Shown: positions 35,343-44,823, numbered from the stretch's first letter. The stretch: 64,000 nt of DNA from an uncultured Lachnospira sp. (GCA_910589305.1 CAJUTV010000001.1:185149-249148); one strand, 5' to 3'. Translations and numbers: made by a program. The notes: a model not told the origin generated them from the sequence alone.

Positions 35343-36827
35343 TTATACATTCGTATAGCCCATTAAATACTCGTCAACTTCTCTTGCACAATCTCTTCCT
35401 TGTCTTATTGCTTTTACTACTAACGATTGACCTGTATGGCAGTCTCCTGCTGCAAATATTCCCTTTACATTTGTCGCAAAATGTTCGGTCTGCGTTTTAA
35501 CATTGGTTCGCTCATTTAATTCCACACCAAATGAGTCGGTTACATATTTTTGTGTTCCCAAAAATCCAGCGGCAATTAGCACCATCTCACAAGGCAATTC
35601 TTTTTCTGTCCCAGCCACAGGCACCATTATCTTTCTGCCTGTCTTTTCATCGGTTTGTGACTCGAGCTGAACGGTTATAACGCTTGATACATTACCCTTC
35701 TTATCCTTTTTAAACGCTTTGACCGTTGTTGTATACATTCTTGGGTCTTGCCCAAACACTGCAATTGCTTCTTCCTGACCGTAATCCGTTTTGCATACAA
35801 TCGGCCATTGCGGCCATGGGTTCGTATCGGCTCTTTCATCGGGCGCTTTTGGCATCATCTCTAATTGTACAACCGATTTACAGCCATGTCGAATACAAGT
35901 TCCAACACAGTCATTGCCTGTATCGCCTCCGCCAATAACCAGAACATTTTTATTTTTTGCAGAAATATATGTACCCTCTTTAAGATTACAATCCAAAAGA
36001 CTTTTTGTTGTTGAAGCAAGAAAATCGACTGCAAAATAAATCCCTTGCGCATCTCTGCCCTCCGCCTTAATGTCTCTTGGGTTGGAAGCACCGCAAGCCA
36101 AGACAATCGCATCGTAATCTTTTAACAACTCTTTTGCTTTAACGGTTATCCCTACATCAGTATTTGTAATAAATTGGATTCCTTCTGCTTTCATTATATC
36201 AAGCTTTCGGTCAATAATATGTTTTTCCAGTTTCATATTGGGTATGCCGTATCGCAGTAAACCGCCAATTCGGTCTGCCCGCTCATATACAACAACACTA
36301 TGCCCTCTGCCGTTTAATTGGTCTGCAACGGCAAGTCCGGCAGGTCCCGAACCAATGACTGCAATCTTTTTTCCTGTGCGTACTTTTGGCGGTCTTGGCG
36401 CTGCCCACCCATTTGCATATGCACGTTCAATAATAGCCTTTTCATTTTCTTTTGTGCATATAGGTTCACTGTCCAACCCGCAAGTACATGCCTTCTCACA
36501 TAAAGCAGGACATACACGGCTTGTAAATTCTGGAAAATTACTGGTTTTGCGCAGTCTATAATAAGCCTGTTCCCAGTTTCCTGTATAAATAAGGTCATTC
36601 CACTCTGGAATTAGATTGTTTAGCGGACACCCTGACGTCATTCCTTTAATAGTCATTCCAGATTGACAAAATGGTACGCCGCAATCCATACAACGCCCTC
36701 CTTGACAGCGTTGTTCTTCCTCTGACAGCGATATATGAAATTCATTAAAATGTGTAATTCGCTCTTTTGGCAAAACAGCTTTTGCCTCTTTTCTATCATA
36801 TTCTAAAAATCCTGTTGGCTTTCCCAT
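35343..36827 (-). CDS. gltD: Glutamate synthase small (beta) subunit
   Basis: A 494-residue NAD(P)H-dependent flavoprotein that feeds electrons to GltB. The N-terminal cysteine-rich Fe-S region (about 1-120; CMDCGVPFC, CPLNNLIPEWND, CPALCEKACTCG) is followed by two nucleotide-binding folds: FAD (GSGPAGLAVADQL, about 155) and NAD(P)H (LVIGGGDTGNDC, about 295), with IFAAGDCHTGQSLVVKA near the end. ATG 36827 follows GAGG by five bases; an upstream extension is read-through of the gltB-gltD spacer. It follows gltB by 109 bases. Confidence 0.97.
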   Translation of the reverse strand: MGKPTGFLEYDRKEAKAVLPKERITHFNEFHISLSEEEQRCQGGRCMDCGVPFCQSGMTIKGMTSGCPLNNLIPEWNDLIYTGNWEQAYYRLRKTSNFPEFTSRVCPALCEKACTCGLDSEPICTKENEKAIIERAYANGWAAPRPPKVRTGKKIAVIGSGPAGLAVADQLNGRGHSVVVYERADRIGGLLRYGIPNMKLEKHIIDRKLDIMKAEGIQFITNTDVGITVKAKELLKDYDAIVLACGASNPRDIKAEGRDAQGIYFAVDFLASTTKSLLDCNLKEGTYISAKNKNVLVIGGGDTGNDCVGTCIRHGCKSVVQLEMMPKAPDERADTNPWPQWPIVCKTDYGQEEAIAVFGQDPRMYTTTVKAFKKDKKGNVSSVITVQLESQTDEKTGRKIMVPVAGTEKELPCEMVLIAAGFLGTQKYVTDSFGVELNERTNVKTQTEHFATNVKGIFAAGDCHTGQSLVVKAIRQGRDCAREVDEYLMGYTNV

Positions 36828-36936
36828 GTCTTCCTCATTTCTGCGCTGCTTCTTCTCAAAAAACGAACGTTCTAAAAATTCCAAACCGTTTGTGCAAGCA
36901 GCACACGGACACAAACGATTAAAAATGATTGCAAAA

Positions 36937-39900
36937 CTACTTTGTCACCGCATAAAATGCTTCAATTTGCGCCTGCTCACTGCTCAATCCTTTTTCTTCC
37001 ATCTGAACAATTGCCTTTAACATATTTTCATAGTCATGTGGAATAATCTTTTTAAACTTTGGCAAATATTGCGCAAAATTATCCAATATATGTTTTCCTT
37101 TTTCAGAGTTCGTATATGCGACATGTTCCGTAATAATTGATTTTAGCTCAAGCACATCATATTTTTCTGTTACAGATACCATCGACACTAATTGCTTATT
37201 TAATCGTTTATAAAGTGTTGTATCTTCATCTAATACATACGCAATACCGCCGCTCATACCAGCAGCAAAATTCTTTCCTGTCCTTCCAAGTACCACCACG
37301 CGCCCGCCTGTCATATATTCACAGCCATGGTCTCCGCACCCTTCAACAACTGCTATCGCACCTGAATTTCGTACACAAAAGCGCTCTCCTGCAACGCCGT
37401 TAATAAATGCCTTGCCGCTTGTTGCACCATACAATGCCACATTTCCTATAATAATATTTTCATCTTCTTTATAAGCAGCACTTCTTGGGGGATAAATCAC
37501 AAGCTTTCCGCCAGAAAGCCCCTTGCCAAAATAGTCGTTGCTGTCACCAATCAGTTCCAAAGTCAATCCTTTTGGAATAAATGCTCCAAAACTTTGCCCT
37601 CCGGCACCATTGCATTTTACTGTGTAAGTATCATCATCAAGCGTTTCGCCAAACCTTCTTGTAATTTCTGCTCCAAGCAAGGTGCCAACTGCTCTGTCCG
37701 TATTGATTACATCAATCACAATACTTCTTTTTTCACCGCTTTCAAGTGCTGTTGCAAATTTTTTGAGAAGCGTTTTTTCATCAACTCTCTTTTCAAGCTC
37801 AAAATCATATATATTCTTTTTACTATAACAAATTTTTCCAGCTTCTCTTATATATGGATTATTGATAATTCTTGACAAATCCACTTTTTTAGAACGTCCG
37901 CTCTCCGGTATATCCATCTGCTGCAAAAAGTCTGTTCTGCCAACCAGTTCATCAACGCTTTTCACACCTAATTTTGCCATATATTCGCGCAGTTCTTCTG
38001 CTATAAAGCGCATAAAATTCACAACATATTCTGGCTTTCCTGCAAATCTCTTTCTAAGCTCTGGATTTTGTGTAGCAATTCCAACAGGACATGTGTCCAA
38101 ATTGCACACTCGCATCATTACACAGCCCATCGTTACCAAAGGAGCGGTTGCAAAACCAAATTCCTCCGCGCCAAGCATCGCTGCAATTGCTACATCGCGT
38201 CCGCTCATTAACTTTCCGTCCGTCTCAATAATAACTTTATTGCGAAGCCCATTCATTGTAAGCGTCTGATGCACCTCCGCAAGACCAAGTTCCCAAGGAA
38301 GCCCTGCATTATGAATGGAGCTTCTAGGCGCAGCTCCTGTGCCTCCGTCATATCCTGATATAAGAATAACCTGTGCGCCAGCCTTTGCAACACCACATGC
38401 AACCGTGCCAACGCCGCCCTCTGAAACGAGTTTTACAGAAATTCGTGCATCTTTATTTGCATTTTTTAAATCAAATATCAACTCTGCTAAATCCTCAATC
38501 GAATAAATATCATGGTGCGGCGGAGGTGATATAAGCGATACACCTGGTGTTGAAAGTCTTGTCTTTGCAATCCATGGGTACACTTTCCCTCCCGGTAAAT
38601 GTCCGCCTTCTCCTGGCTTTGCTCCCTGTGCCATCTTAATTTGAATTTCCTTAGCGCTGACAAGATATCTTGATGTCACGCCAAATCTGCCGGAAGCTAC
38701 CTGTTTTATAGCAGAACATTTGTTCAAACCATCTTTTCCGACTGTAAGTCGTTCTTCGTCCTCACCGCCTTCACCGCTGTTTGATTTGCCATGCAGCATA
38801 TTCATTGCAATTGCCATAGTCTCATGGGCTTCTTTGGATATCGAACCATACGACATTGCTCCGGTCTTAAATCGTTTGACAATCGAATCAACACTTTCTA
38901 CTTCTTCTAATTTGATACCTTTCTTTGGAAACTTAATATCCATAAGTCCCCTTAAATTCATGGCATTGGTCTCTTTATTGACATAACTTGTATATTCTTT
39001 AAAAGTATTGTAATCGCCCGTTCTTGTTGCAAGCTGTAACAAATGTATCGTCTGAGGATTGTAAAGATGTTCTTCATTGCCGCTTCTTAACTTATGCGCA
39101 CCCAAACTGTCCAGCGTTGTATCTGTTGGCAAACCCAATGGGTCAAATGCTTTATTGTGAAGTGACTCTACATCTTCTTGAATATCTTTTAAGCCAATTC
39201 CTTCAATTCGGCTTACCGTTCCTGTAAAATACTTATTAATCACATCGGAATTGATACCAATTGCCTCAAAAATTTTTGCTCCCTGATACGATTGAATGGT
39301 TGATATCCCCATTTTTGCGGCAATTTTTACAATACCTCCAAGTATTGCGGCATTATAATCGTCAACAGCCGCATAATAATCTTTATCCAGCATATTCAAA
39401 TCAATCAATTCCTGTATACTTTCCTGTGCAAGATAAGGATTGATAGCCGATGCGCCATACCCTAAAAGTGTTGCAAAATGATGGACATCTCTTGGCTCAC
39501 CGCTTTCTAGTATCACTGCCATCTTTGTTCTTTTTTTGGTTTGCACCAAATATTGCTGAAGCGCCGAAACCGCAAGCAGTGAAGGAATTGCAACATGGTT
39601 TTCATCCACGCCCCTATCTGAAAGAATAATGATATTAGCACCTTCCCTGTAAGCTCTGTCAACTTCCACATATAGATGGTCAATCGCTTTTTCCAACGAT
39701 GTATTTTTATAAAAAATAATAGGAATGGTCTCTACTTTAAAACCATCGACCTTCATATTTTTAATTTTAAGAATATCTGTATTCGTAAGAATGGGGGCAT
39801 TTATCTGAAGTACCTTACAATTTTCCTCCTTTTCTTCAAGAAGATTTCCATCGGAGCCAAGATATACCGCTGTGCTTGTCACAACCTTTTCACGGATTGA

Positions 39901-41481
39901 ATCAATTGGCGGATTCGTCACTTGTGCAAAAAGCTGCTTAAAATAATTAAACAATGGCTGATGTTTGTTTGACAAAACCGCAAGCGGTGTATCAATTCCC
40001 ATTGCTCCAATGGCTTCTGAGCCGTTTAACGCCATCGGCAGTATGGATGTCTTAAAATCTTCATAGGTATAGCCAAATGCCTTTTGAAGCTTTGCTATCT
40101 CGTCCTTTGTGTGTGTCTCCACCTTTTTATTTGGTATTTTTAAATCGTGAAGCTGTACCAGATTATTATCCAGCCATTCACCATATGGCTGACTGCTCGC
40201 ATACTGTGCTTTTAATTTATCATCATCAATCAATGTTCCTTCTACGGTATCTACAAGAAGCATTTTGCCGGGACGAAGCCTGTCTTTTGATAAAATCCTG
40301 CTTTCCTCAATTGGGAGAACACCAACTTCCGATGAAAGGATAAGATAACCGTCATTTGTCACATAATAACGTGACGGACGAAGACCATTTCTGTCAAGCA
40401 CCGCTCCCATCACATCACCGTCTGTAAAAAGGATAGAAGCCGGACCGTCCCAAGGTTCCATCATCGTCGCATAATATTGATAAAAATCTTTCTTTTCCTG
40501 TGACATCGATTTATCATTTGCCCATGGTTCTGGAATACATATCATAAGTGCCAAAGGAAGCGGCATTCCATTCATCATAAGAAACTCTAACGTATTATCA
40601 AGCATAGAAGAATCGGAACCACTTGTATTGACAACTGGCATAATCTTTGTCATTTCATCTTCAAGATAATCGGAAACCATCGTTTCCTCCCTTGATAACA
40701 TTCGGTCTGCATTGCCCTTAATGGTATTAATTTCACCATTATGGCATAAAAGTCTATATGGATGAGCTCTCTCCCAACTAGGATTGGTGTTGGTAGAAAA
40801 TCGGCTATGTACAAGCGCAATTGCTGACTCATAATCGACATCTTCAAGGTCTCTAAAAAAGGTTCGCAGCTGTCCGACAAGAAACATTCCTTTATATATA
40901 ATCGTTCTGCTTGAAAAAGATACCACAAATGTATCTTCATTCGTCTGTTCAAATACTCTTCTTGCCACATATAATTTTCTGTCAAAATCAATTCCTTTTT
41001 TTACATGAGCAGGCTTTTTTACAAATGCCTGCATAATCGAAGGCATACAATCAACCGCCTTTTTTCCAAGCACGTCTGGAACCGTAGGAACATCTCGCCA
41101 GCCTAAAAATTCAAGCCCTTCTTTTTCTACAATGATTTCAAACATTTTTTTTGCTCTGTTTCTTTTCAATTCATCTTGCGGAAAAAAGAACATGCCAACG
41201 CCATACTCTCTCTCATTGCCAATATCAATGCCTAAAGACTGCAATGCCTTCTTAAAAAATTTATGTGAAATCTGAAGCAATATCCCAACACCGTCACCTG
41301 TTTTTCCTTCTGCATCTTTACCCGCTCTATGCTCCAGATTTTCAACAATACTAAGCGCATCGGATACAGTTTGATGAGTCTTTACTCCTTTGATACTTAC
41401 AACTGCACCAATACCGCAGTTATCATGTTCAAAAGCTGGACTGTACAGTCCAAACTGTCCATTGTACATTTCTTTTTCCAT
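36937..41481 (-). CDS. gltB: Glutamate synthase large (alpha) subunit
   Basis: A 1514-residue ferredoxin/NADPH-type GltB. It transfers the amide of glutamine to 2-oxoglutarate. The glutaminase domain begins at Cys22 (HDNCGIGAVV), so 21 residues are a propeptide. A central domain is followed by the FMN synthase barrel with KPGEGGHLPGGKV, the 3Fe-4S cysteines CNLDTCPVGIATQ, and the C-terminal beta-helix (about 1270-1500; GAGGQSFGAF, NSGAIAVVEGCGDHGCEYMTGG). With GltD it forms the GOGAT complex. The start is preceded by AAGGAAGGGAAG next to a 14-bp inverted repeat that could control expression. Confidence 0.98.
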   Translation of the reverse strand: MEKEMYNGQFGLYSPAFEHDNCGIGAVVSIKGVKTHQTVSDALSIVENLEHRAGKDAEGKTGDGVGILLQISHKFFKKALQSLGIDIGNEREYGVGMFFFPQDELKRNRAKKMFEIIVEKEGLEFLGWRDVPTVPDVLGKKAVDCMPSIMQAFVKKPAHVKKGIDFDRKLYVARRVFEQTNEDTFVVSFSSRTIIYKGMFLVGQLRTFFRDLEDVDYESAIALVHSRFSTNTNPSWERAHPYRLLCHNGEINTIKGNADRMLSREETMVSDYLEDEMTKIMPVVNTSGSDSSMLDNTLEFLMMNGMPLPLALMICIPEPWANDKSMSQEKKDFYQYYATMMEPWDGPASILFTDGDVMGAVLDRNGLRPSRYYVTNDGYLILSSEVGVLPIEESRILSKDRLRPGKMLLVDTVEGTLIDDDKLKAQYASSQPYGEWLDNNLVQLHDLKIPNKKVETHTKDEIAKLQKAFGYTYEDFKTSILPMALNGSEAIGAMGIDTPLAVLSNKHQPLFNYFKQLFAQVTNPPIDSIREKVVTSTAVYLGSDGNLLEEKEENCKVLQINAPILTNTDILKIKNMKVDGFKVETIPIIFYKNTSLEKAIDHLYVEVDRAYREGANIIILSDRGVDENHVAIPSLLAVSALQQYLVQTKKRTKMAVILESGEPRDVHHFATLLGYGASAINPYLAQESIQELIDLNMLDKDYYAAVDDYNAAILGGIVKIAAKMGISTIQSYQGAKIFEAIGINSDVINKYFTGTVSRIEGIGLKDIQEDVESLHNKAFDPLGLPTDTTLDSLGAHKLRSGNEEHLYNPQTIHLLQLATRTGDYNTFKEYTSYVNKETNAMNLRGLMDIKFPKKGIKLEEVESVDSIVKRFKTGAMSYGSISKEAHETMAIAMNMLHGKSNSGEGGEDEERLTVGKDGLNKCSAIKQVASGRFGVTSRYLVSAKEIQIKMAQGAKPGEGGHLPGGKVYPWIAKTRLSTPGVSLISPPPHHDIYSIEDLAELIFDLKNANKDARISVKLVSEGGVGTVACGVAKAGAQVILISGYDGGTGAAPRSSIHNAGLPWELGLAEVHQTLTMNGLRNKVIIETDGKLMSGRDVAIAAMLGAEEFGFATAPLVTMGCVMMRVCNLDTCPVGIATQNPELRKRFAGKPEYVVNFMRFIAEELREYMAKLGVKSVDELVGRTDFLQQMDIPESGRSKKVDLSRIINNPYIREAGKICYSKKNIYDFELEKRVDEKTLLKKFATALESGEKRSIVIDVINTDRAVGTLLGAEITRRFGETLDDDTYTVKCNGAGGQSFGAFIPKGLTLELIGDSNDYFGKGLSGGKLVIYPPRSAAYKEDENIIIGNVALYGATSGKAFINGVAGERFCVRNSGAIAVVEGCGDHGCEYMTGGRVVVLGRTGKNFAAGMSGGIAYVLDEDTTLYKRLNKQLVSMVSVTEKYDVLELKSIITEHVAYTNSEKGKHILDNFAQYLPKFKKIIPHDYENMLKAIVQMEEKGLSSEQAQIEAFYAVTK

Positions 41482-41504
41482 AAATACATCTTCCCTTCCT
41501 TATT

Positions 41505-41555
41505 ATTTAATGAAAATAGTTAAAAAACTTGAATTTGTTATTATTTTCATTAAAT
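41505..41555. repeat. Perfect 14-bp inverted repeat in the gltB leader
   Basis: ATTTAATGAAAATA (41505-41518) and TATTTTCATTAAAT (41542-41555), 23-base spacer, ending 24 bases before the gltB start and touching the ribosome-binding site. It is either an operator or a leader hairpin that could occlude translation. Confidence 0.7.
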
Positions 41556-41846
41556 TAACTTATTTTTCTTAAGTAATACTATACGCTTATTTTTCAATGT
41601 TGTAAATAGGAAATTTATTATTATTGTCTGATTATTTGATAATTATTATTTATATATCAAAATTTTCAGATAACTGATAAAATTTTATTGAATAAATATA
41701 TAATTATCCCTGCTTTTTTTTAAATATATCCCATTTTTAAGAAAAAATTTTTAAAAATTTTGACAATAAATCCATTAAAAAATCAAATTGTGTTTAAATT
41801 GTGTATCAAAATTTAGTTGATATTTTATATAAATGCTCCTAAAAAA

Positions 41847-41921
41847 GACTGTCGCAAAATAAATGGCTTCTATAAAATATAGATACTATATTTTGCAGAA
41901 ATCCTTTATTTTACAACAGTC
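41847..41921. repeat. Long hairpin of the CTGTYGCAAAAT family
   Basis: GACTGTCGCAAAATAAA (41847-41863) pairs with TTTATTTTACAACAGTC (41905-41921), two wobble-type differences, with a partly self-complementary loop (TATAAAATATAG / CTATATTTTGC). Similar arms flank 26335-26423. Confidence 0.75.
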
Positions 41922-42078
41922 TTTATTATCATTTTTATTATCTTTCTTGCTGTATAATTATTTCTCATTTTTCCCTATAAATAAAACAAAAAATATATAG
42001 ATAACAATAATCCTTATATAGATGGACGCACATAAATTACAGCACAATATTGCATAACTTCAACGATATCTATATTGG

Positions 42079-42124
42079 TTAAGCGGATATTCGCAATCCG
42101 CTACGCTACTTGCTCGGGTCATTG
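42079..42124 (-). other. Structured GC-rich element of unknown type
   Basis: An island of mixed composition in AT-rich DNA. On the minus strand: GGG-CAATGA-CCC, then GAGCAAGTAGCGT, then the stem AGCGGAT-TGCGAAT-ATCCGCT. I have the impression of seeing similar sequences dispersed in Lachnospiraceae but cannot name it; it could be an RNA, a transposon end or a terminator. Confidence 0.4.
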
Positions 42125-42519
42125 CCCTACTCAGATGCATTTATAAAAATAGAGCTATTTTATTAAATTTTATATAAGATGTGCTATTTTGTTCATTTAA
42201 AATCATAACCTATCTTATATTCTTCGTTTAATAAACAGCTCTATTATAATTAAATTTTAACTGCTAAATAATATGTTCTTGTATTGACTGTAGCACAAAT
42301 GTTTTATTATACTTATCCCCCCTCTTACACCACTTGTTTATAAAACATAAATGCGGCTTTTTTTATAATTATATATATCTACCTTTTATAACATAAATTA
42401 TATAATAAAACTCTTGTTATAACCATAATTTTACATATTATCAATCAAATTAATTGTTATAACATAGGTAATAATTTTCCTAATTTTGTATTTATATCAT
42501 TGCATAAAATAAATAATAA

Positions 42520-42771
42520 CTATTGCCCCTCTTTTTCTTTCCTGTTCTCCTCCTGTTTCTTCTTTCTTTGCGCCCTTTTTTCTTCTTTAATTTTTATCTC
42601 CTCAATACACTTTTTAATATACACTATTCTTTCTTTTTCATTAAGTACTGTGAAATCTTCATAAAATGCAGGTAATCTATATAATGGTGCGTCACAAATT
42701 TTACAATTCTTATATAAATGCGTTGAATAAATTTCTCTTTTACATTGGGTGCAATAATAAACCTTAATCAT
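42520..42771 (-). CDS. Small zinc-ribbon protein, unknown function
   Basis: An 83-residue protein with a four-cysteine zinc ribbon (YYCTQCKREIY, then NCKICDAPLYRLP) in the first half and a highly charged Lys/Glu helix (residues 50-83) in the second. AAAGGAG lies eight bases before the ATG. Zinc binding and nucleic-acid contact are plausible from composition; nothing more specific is visible. It stands alone between long non-coding regions. Confidence 0.75.
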   Translation of the reverse strand: MIKVYYCTQCKREIYSTHLYKNCKICDAPLYRLPAFYEDFTVLNEKERIVYIKKCIEEIKIKEEKRAQRKKKQEENRKEKEGQ

Positions 42772-43259
42772 ACTTTTTTCTCCTTTGCTGTTTATTTTGC
42801 TTTAAATCATTTGTTATTTTATATATAAAAATAAATTTTAAAAATATACATTAAATACTGTTATCACTAATTACAGCACTTGACTATTATCACAAGAACA
42901 AAAACTTAAAAACGACTGCCACATTAATAATCAAAAATACAACATATCCTGCTTTCAGCCATTTTTTTAATATGGCAGTCTCTTATTATAATCTTTTTAC
43001 TCCATCACGCCCTTTCCAATCACTTAAATTAAGATAAAAAATTATCTTGTGTCTTTTGTATATATACACCAATGTTTAACATAAAAAATGTTATAATATA
43101 TCCACTATAACACCGGTCACCATATCAAAAATATTAAAAAACTATCGTGACCTATGAAAAATGCAATAGATTTTCTTATTTTTCTTTTTATTTTTATATT
43201 TTTAATTTATTAAAGATATGAAAAATATTGGTTATATATCTTAAACTATTTGGAACGAA
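42772..43259. other. Intergenic DNA
   Basis: AT-rich and non-coding apart from the hairpin at 42914-42980. Confidence 0.5.
42914..42980. terminator. Hairpin related to the CTGTYGCAAAAT family
   Basis: GACTGCCACATTA (42914-42926) with TAATATGGCAGTC (42968-42980), one wobble. It is downstream of the minus-strand gene ending at 43260 and may end its transcript. Confidence 0.5.
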
Positions 43260-43679
43260 TTATATATTATTGTTATCCATTCTCAATGGTAATTTGACTC
43301 TTCCTATGTAATTTGATGTCAAAATAAAGGTACCTTTTTCTTTTGCACAAAAAACTTGTCCATATTGAGAATTACCTCTATGACCTTTAATCCATTCTCC
43401 GTCAACATTGACTTCAAACTGAAGATTTCCGCGTATTTCAAAGTCTTGAATTGTCACTTTTTTACTTTGTTCATCTACAATACAAGGACCTTCATAAACC
43501 TTTTCTTCTCCAGACATTTGCGATAAATACATTTGCAATAACGTTGAAATCTCATATGCCAGATAAGGCTTGCCCAATGGTTCTGTTTTTATATTTTCAC
43601 AAAATGCATCGGATAATTGCGCCATTTTATCATTGGCAACTCTTAATGTTTCTACTGCTTCATCAACTAATTTACTCAT
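43260..43679 (-). CDS. Protein of unknown function, possible SpoIVA-independent surface or phage-like role not assignable
   Basis: A 139-residue soluble protein, not recognised. The first 60 residues are helical (SKLVDEAVETLRVANDKMAQL); the rest is beta-rich and acidic (IQDFEIRGNLQFEVNVDGEWIKG). No signal peptide or membrane segment. ATG 43679 follows GAAGGA. It is divergent from the response-regulator gene at 43941, with 261 bases between, so the two may share control elements. No function should be inferred. Confidence 0.7.
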   Translation of the reverse strand: MSKLVDEAVETLRVANDKMAQLSDAFCENIKTEPLGKPYLAYEISTLLQMYLSQMSGEEKVYEGPCIVDEQSKKVTIQDFEIRGNLQFEVNVDGEWIKGHRGNSQYGQVFCAKEKGTFILTSNYIGRVKLPLRMDNNNI

Positions 43680-43804
43680 AATAATTCCTTCTTTCTTTTC
43701 AATAAAACTCACACTTTTGTTACTTTTTGTTGGATTTATAAAAAATATTTTTTATTTTTATACAATCCTATTTTGTTTTTAGTTTTTTTTCTCTATTATA
43801 ACGC

Positions 43805-43875
43805 TAACAGATAAAGATTTCTGTTAAAATATATTGTTGCTTTTTGTTGTAAATTGTTGGTTTCTGTTATATAAT
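43805..43875 (+). promoter_or_regulatory. Promoter and inverted repeat before the response-regulator gene
   Basis: TTGTAA (43847-43852), 17-base spacer, TATAAT (43870-43875). Upstream lies TAACAGA (43805-43811) / TCTGTTA (43820-43826), a 7-bp perfect inverted repeat suited to be an operator, and several TTGTTG-type repeats between them. Confidence 0.65.
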
Positions 43876-43940
43876 AAACAGCGAATGTTACGCTTCACAA
43901 ATCATTCTTATATCAAATCAAAACAAAAAGGATAAAAACT

Positions 43941-44720
43941 ATGAGAAACTTATCAATTATAGTTGTTGAAGACGACACTGCCGCTTGCGACCGCTTTGTA
44001 CAATGTGCAAATGAAATTGAGGAAGTATCTATTGTAAGTTTAACGAACAGTGCCTCAAAGGCTATTGAAGATATACATGATTATCAACCAGATGTAATTA
44101 TTTTAGATTTAGAATTGCATTATGGCAGTGGAACAGGATTAGATGTGTTAATGGGCTTAAAGCAAATACAATTGCCCACAAAACCATATATCTTAATAAC
44201 AACAAACAATTCAAGTCAAATTACTTTTGATTATGCAAGGACACTCGGAGCCGACTTTATTATGTCAAAACATCAAGACCATTACTCTGAAACGAAAGTT
44301 TTAAGTTTTATAGCTATGATGAAAAATTTGATATTTGCAAAACAAAATTCTACCAAAGAAAATACAAATACAGAAACGCCAAAACAGAAAGAAAAACGAA
44401 TGATTCGCTGGATTACTTCTGAACTGGATGCCATAGGAATTAGTCCAAAAGCAGTTGGTTATAAGTATTTAATTGATGCTATCTACATGTACAGTGAAGA
44501 TAACATTTTATTTTTATGCAATAAAATTGGTGAAATCTATGGAAAAAGTGAATCGAGTGTTGAGCGCGCTATGCAAAACGCTATTCATCGCGCTTGGAAA
44601 AAAGCAGATATTGAAGATTTGCTAAAACACTATACCGCTAAGGTAAACTCTGAAAAAGGATGTCCAACAATAACAGAATTTATATGTTATTATGCCAATA
44701 AATTAAAATATGAATTTTAA
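43941..44720 (+). CDS. Response regulator with Spo0A-type DNA-binding domain
   Basis: A 259-residue two-component regulator. The REC domain (about 1-125) has VVEDDTAACDRF, phospho-acceptor region VIILDLELHYGSGTGLDV (Asp at about 53-55) and the Thr region ILITTNNSS. The output domain (about 150-259) is Spo0A_C-like: ITSELDAIGISPKAVGYKYL, SESSVERAMQNAIHRAW, CPTITEFICYYANKL. It is not Spo0A itself: the conserved Spo0A recognition-helix residues differ and the neighbouring genes are not those of spo0A. A GHKL histidine kinase lies downstream. It starts with ATG preceded by AAAAGGA. Confidence 0.88.
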   Translation: MRNLSIIVVEDDTAACDRFVQCANEIEEVSIVSLTNSASKAIEDIHDYQPDVIILDLELHYGSGTGLDVLMGLKQIQLPTKPYILITTNNSSQITFDYARTLGADFIMSKHQDHYSETKVLSFIAMMKNLIFAKQNSTKENTNTETPKQKEKRMIRWITSELDAIGISPKAVGYKYLIDAIYMYSEDNILFLCNKIGEIYGKSESSVERAMQNAIHRAWKKADIEDLLKHYTAKVNSEKGCPTITEFICYYANKLKYEF

Positions 44721-44752
44721 AAGGAGGGAGGACCTTTCAAAATTCATATTTT
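44705..44752. terminator. Bidirectional hairpin at the end of the response-regulator gene
   Basis: AAAATATGAATTTT (44705-44718) and AAAATTCATATTTT (44739-44752) form a perfect 14-bp stem that includes the stop codon; inner AAAGG/CCTTT pairs extend it. The loop is AGGGAGGA, a Shine-Dalgarno-like sequence. T-rich flanks on both sides suit convergent termination of the regulator and the small peptide gene. Confidence 0.7.
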
Positions 44753-44775
44753 CTATTTAACTCAATTATTTAAAT

Positions 44776-44823
44776 TTAACCTATAATCATTTTAAATATT
44801 ATATCAAGAACAGCATCCCACAT
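44776..44823 (-). CDS. Candidate 15-residue amphipathic peptide between regulator and kinase
   Basis: An ORF reading MWDAVLDIIFKMIIG on the minus strand with an ideal ribosome-binding site, AAGGAGGA (44832-44839), eight bases before the ATG. The peptide is hydrophobic with charges (Asp3, Asp7, Lys11) spaced four apart, as on one face of a helix. It ends just before the shared hairpin at 44705-44752 and is divergent from the histidine kinase gene. It could be a small membrane-active or signalling peptide sensed by the adjacent GHKL kinase, or a type I toxin. It resembles no peptide I can name. Expression is not shown by the sequence. Confidence 0.5.
   Translation of the reverse strand: MWDAVLDIIFKMIIG

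Larger units (their letters stand above)
41556..42519. other. Gene-free region with two structured elements
   Basis: About 960 bases of very AT-rich DNA with many stops in all frames. It contains the long hairpin at 41847-41921 and the double hairpin near 42079-42124. The gltB promoter must lie at its left end. No further feature is supported. Confidence 0.55.

Noticed and set aside
43941..44720. Calling the regulator Spo0A
   Set aside because: The output domain is Spo0A-like, but the locus lacks the usual spoIVB neighbour and the residues differ; it is a paralogue.
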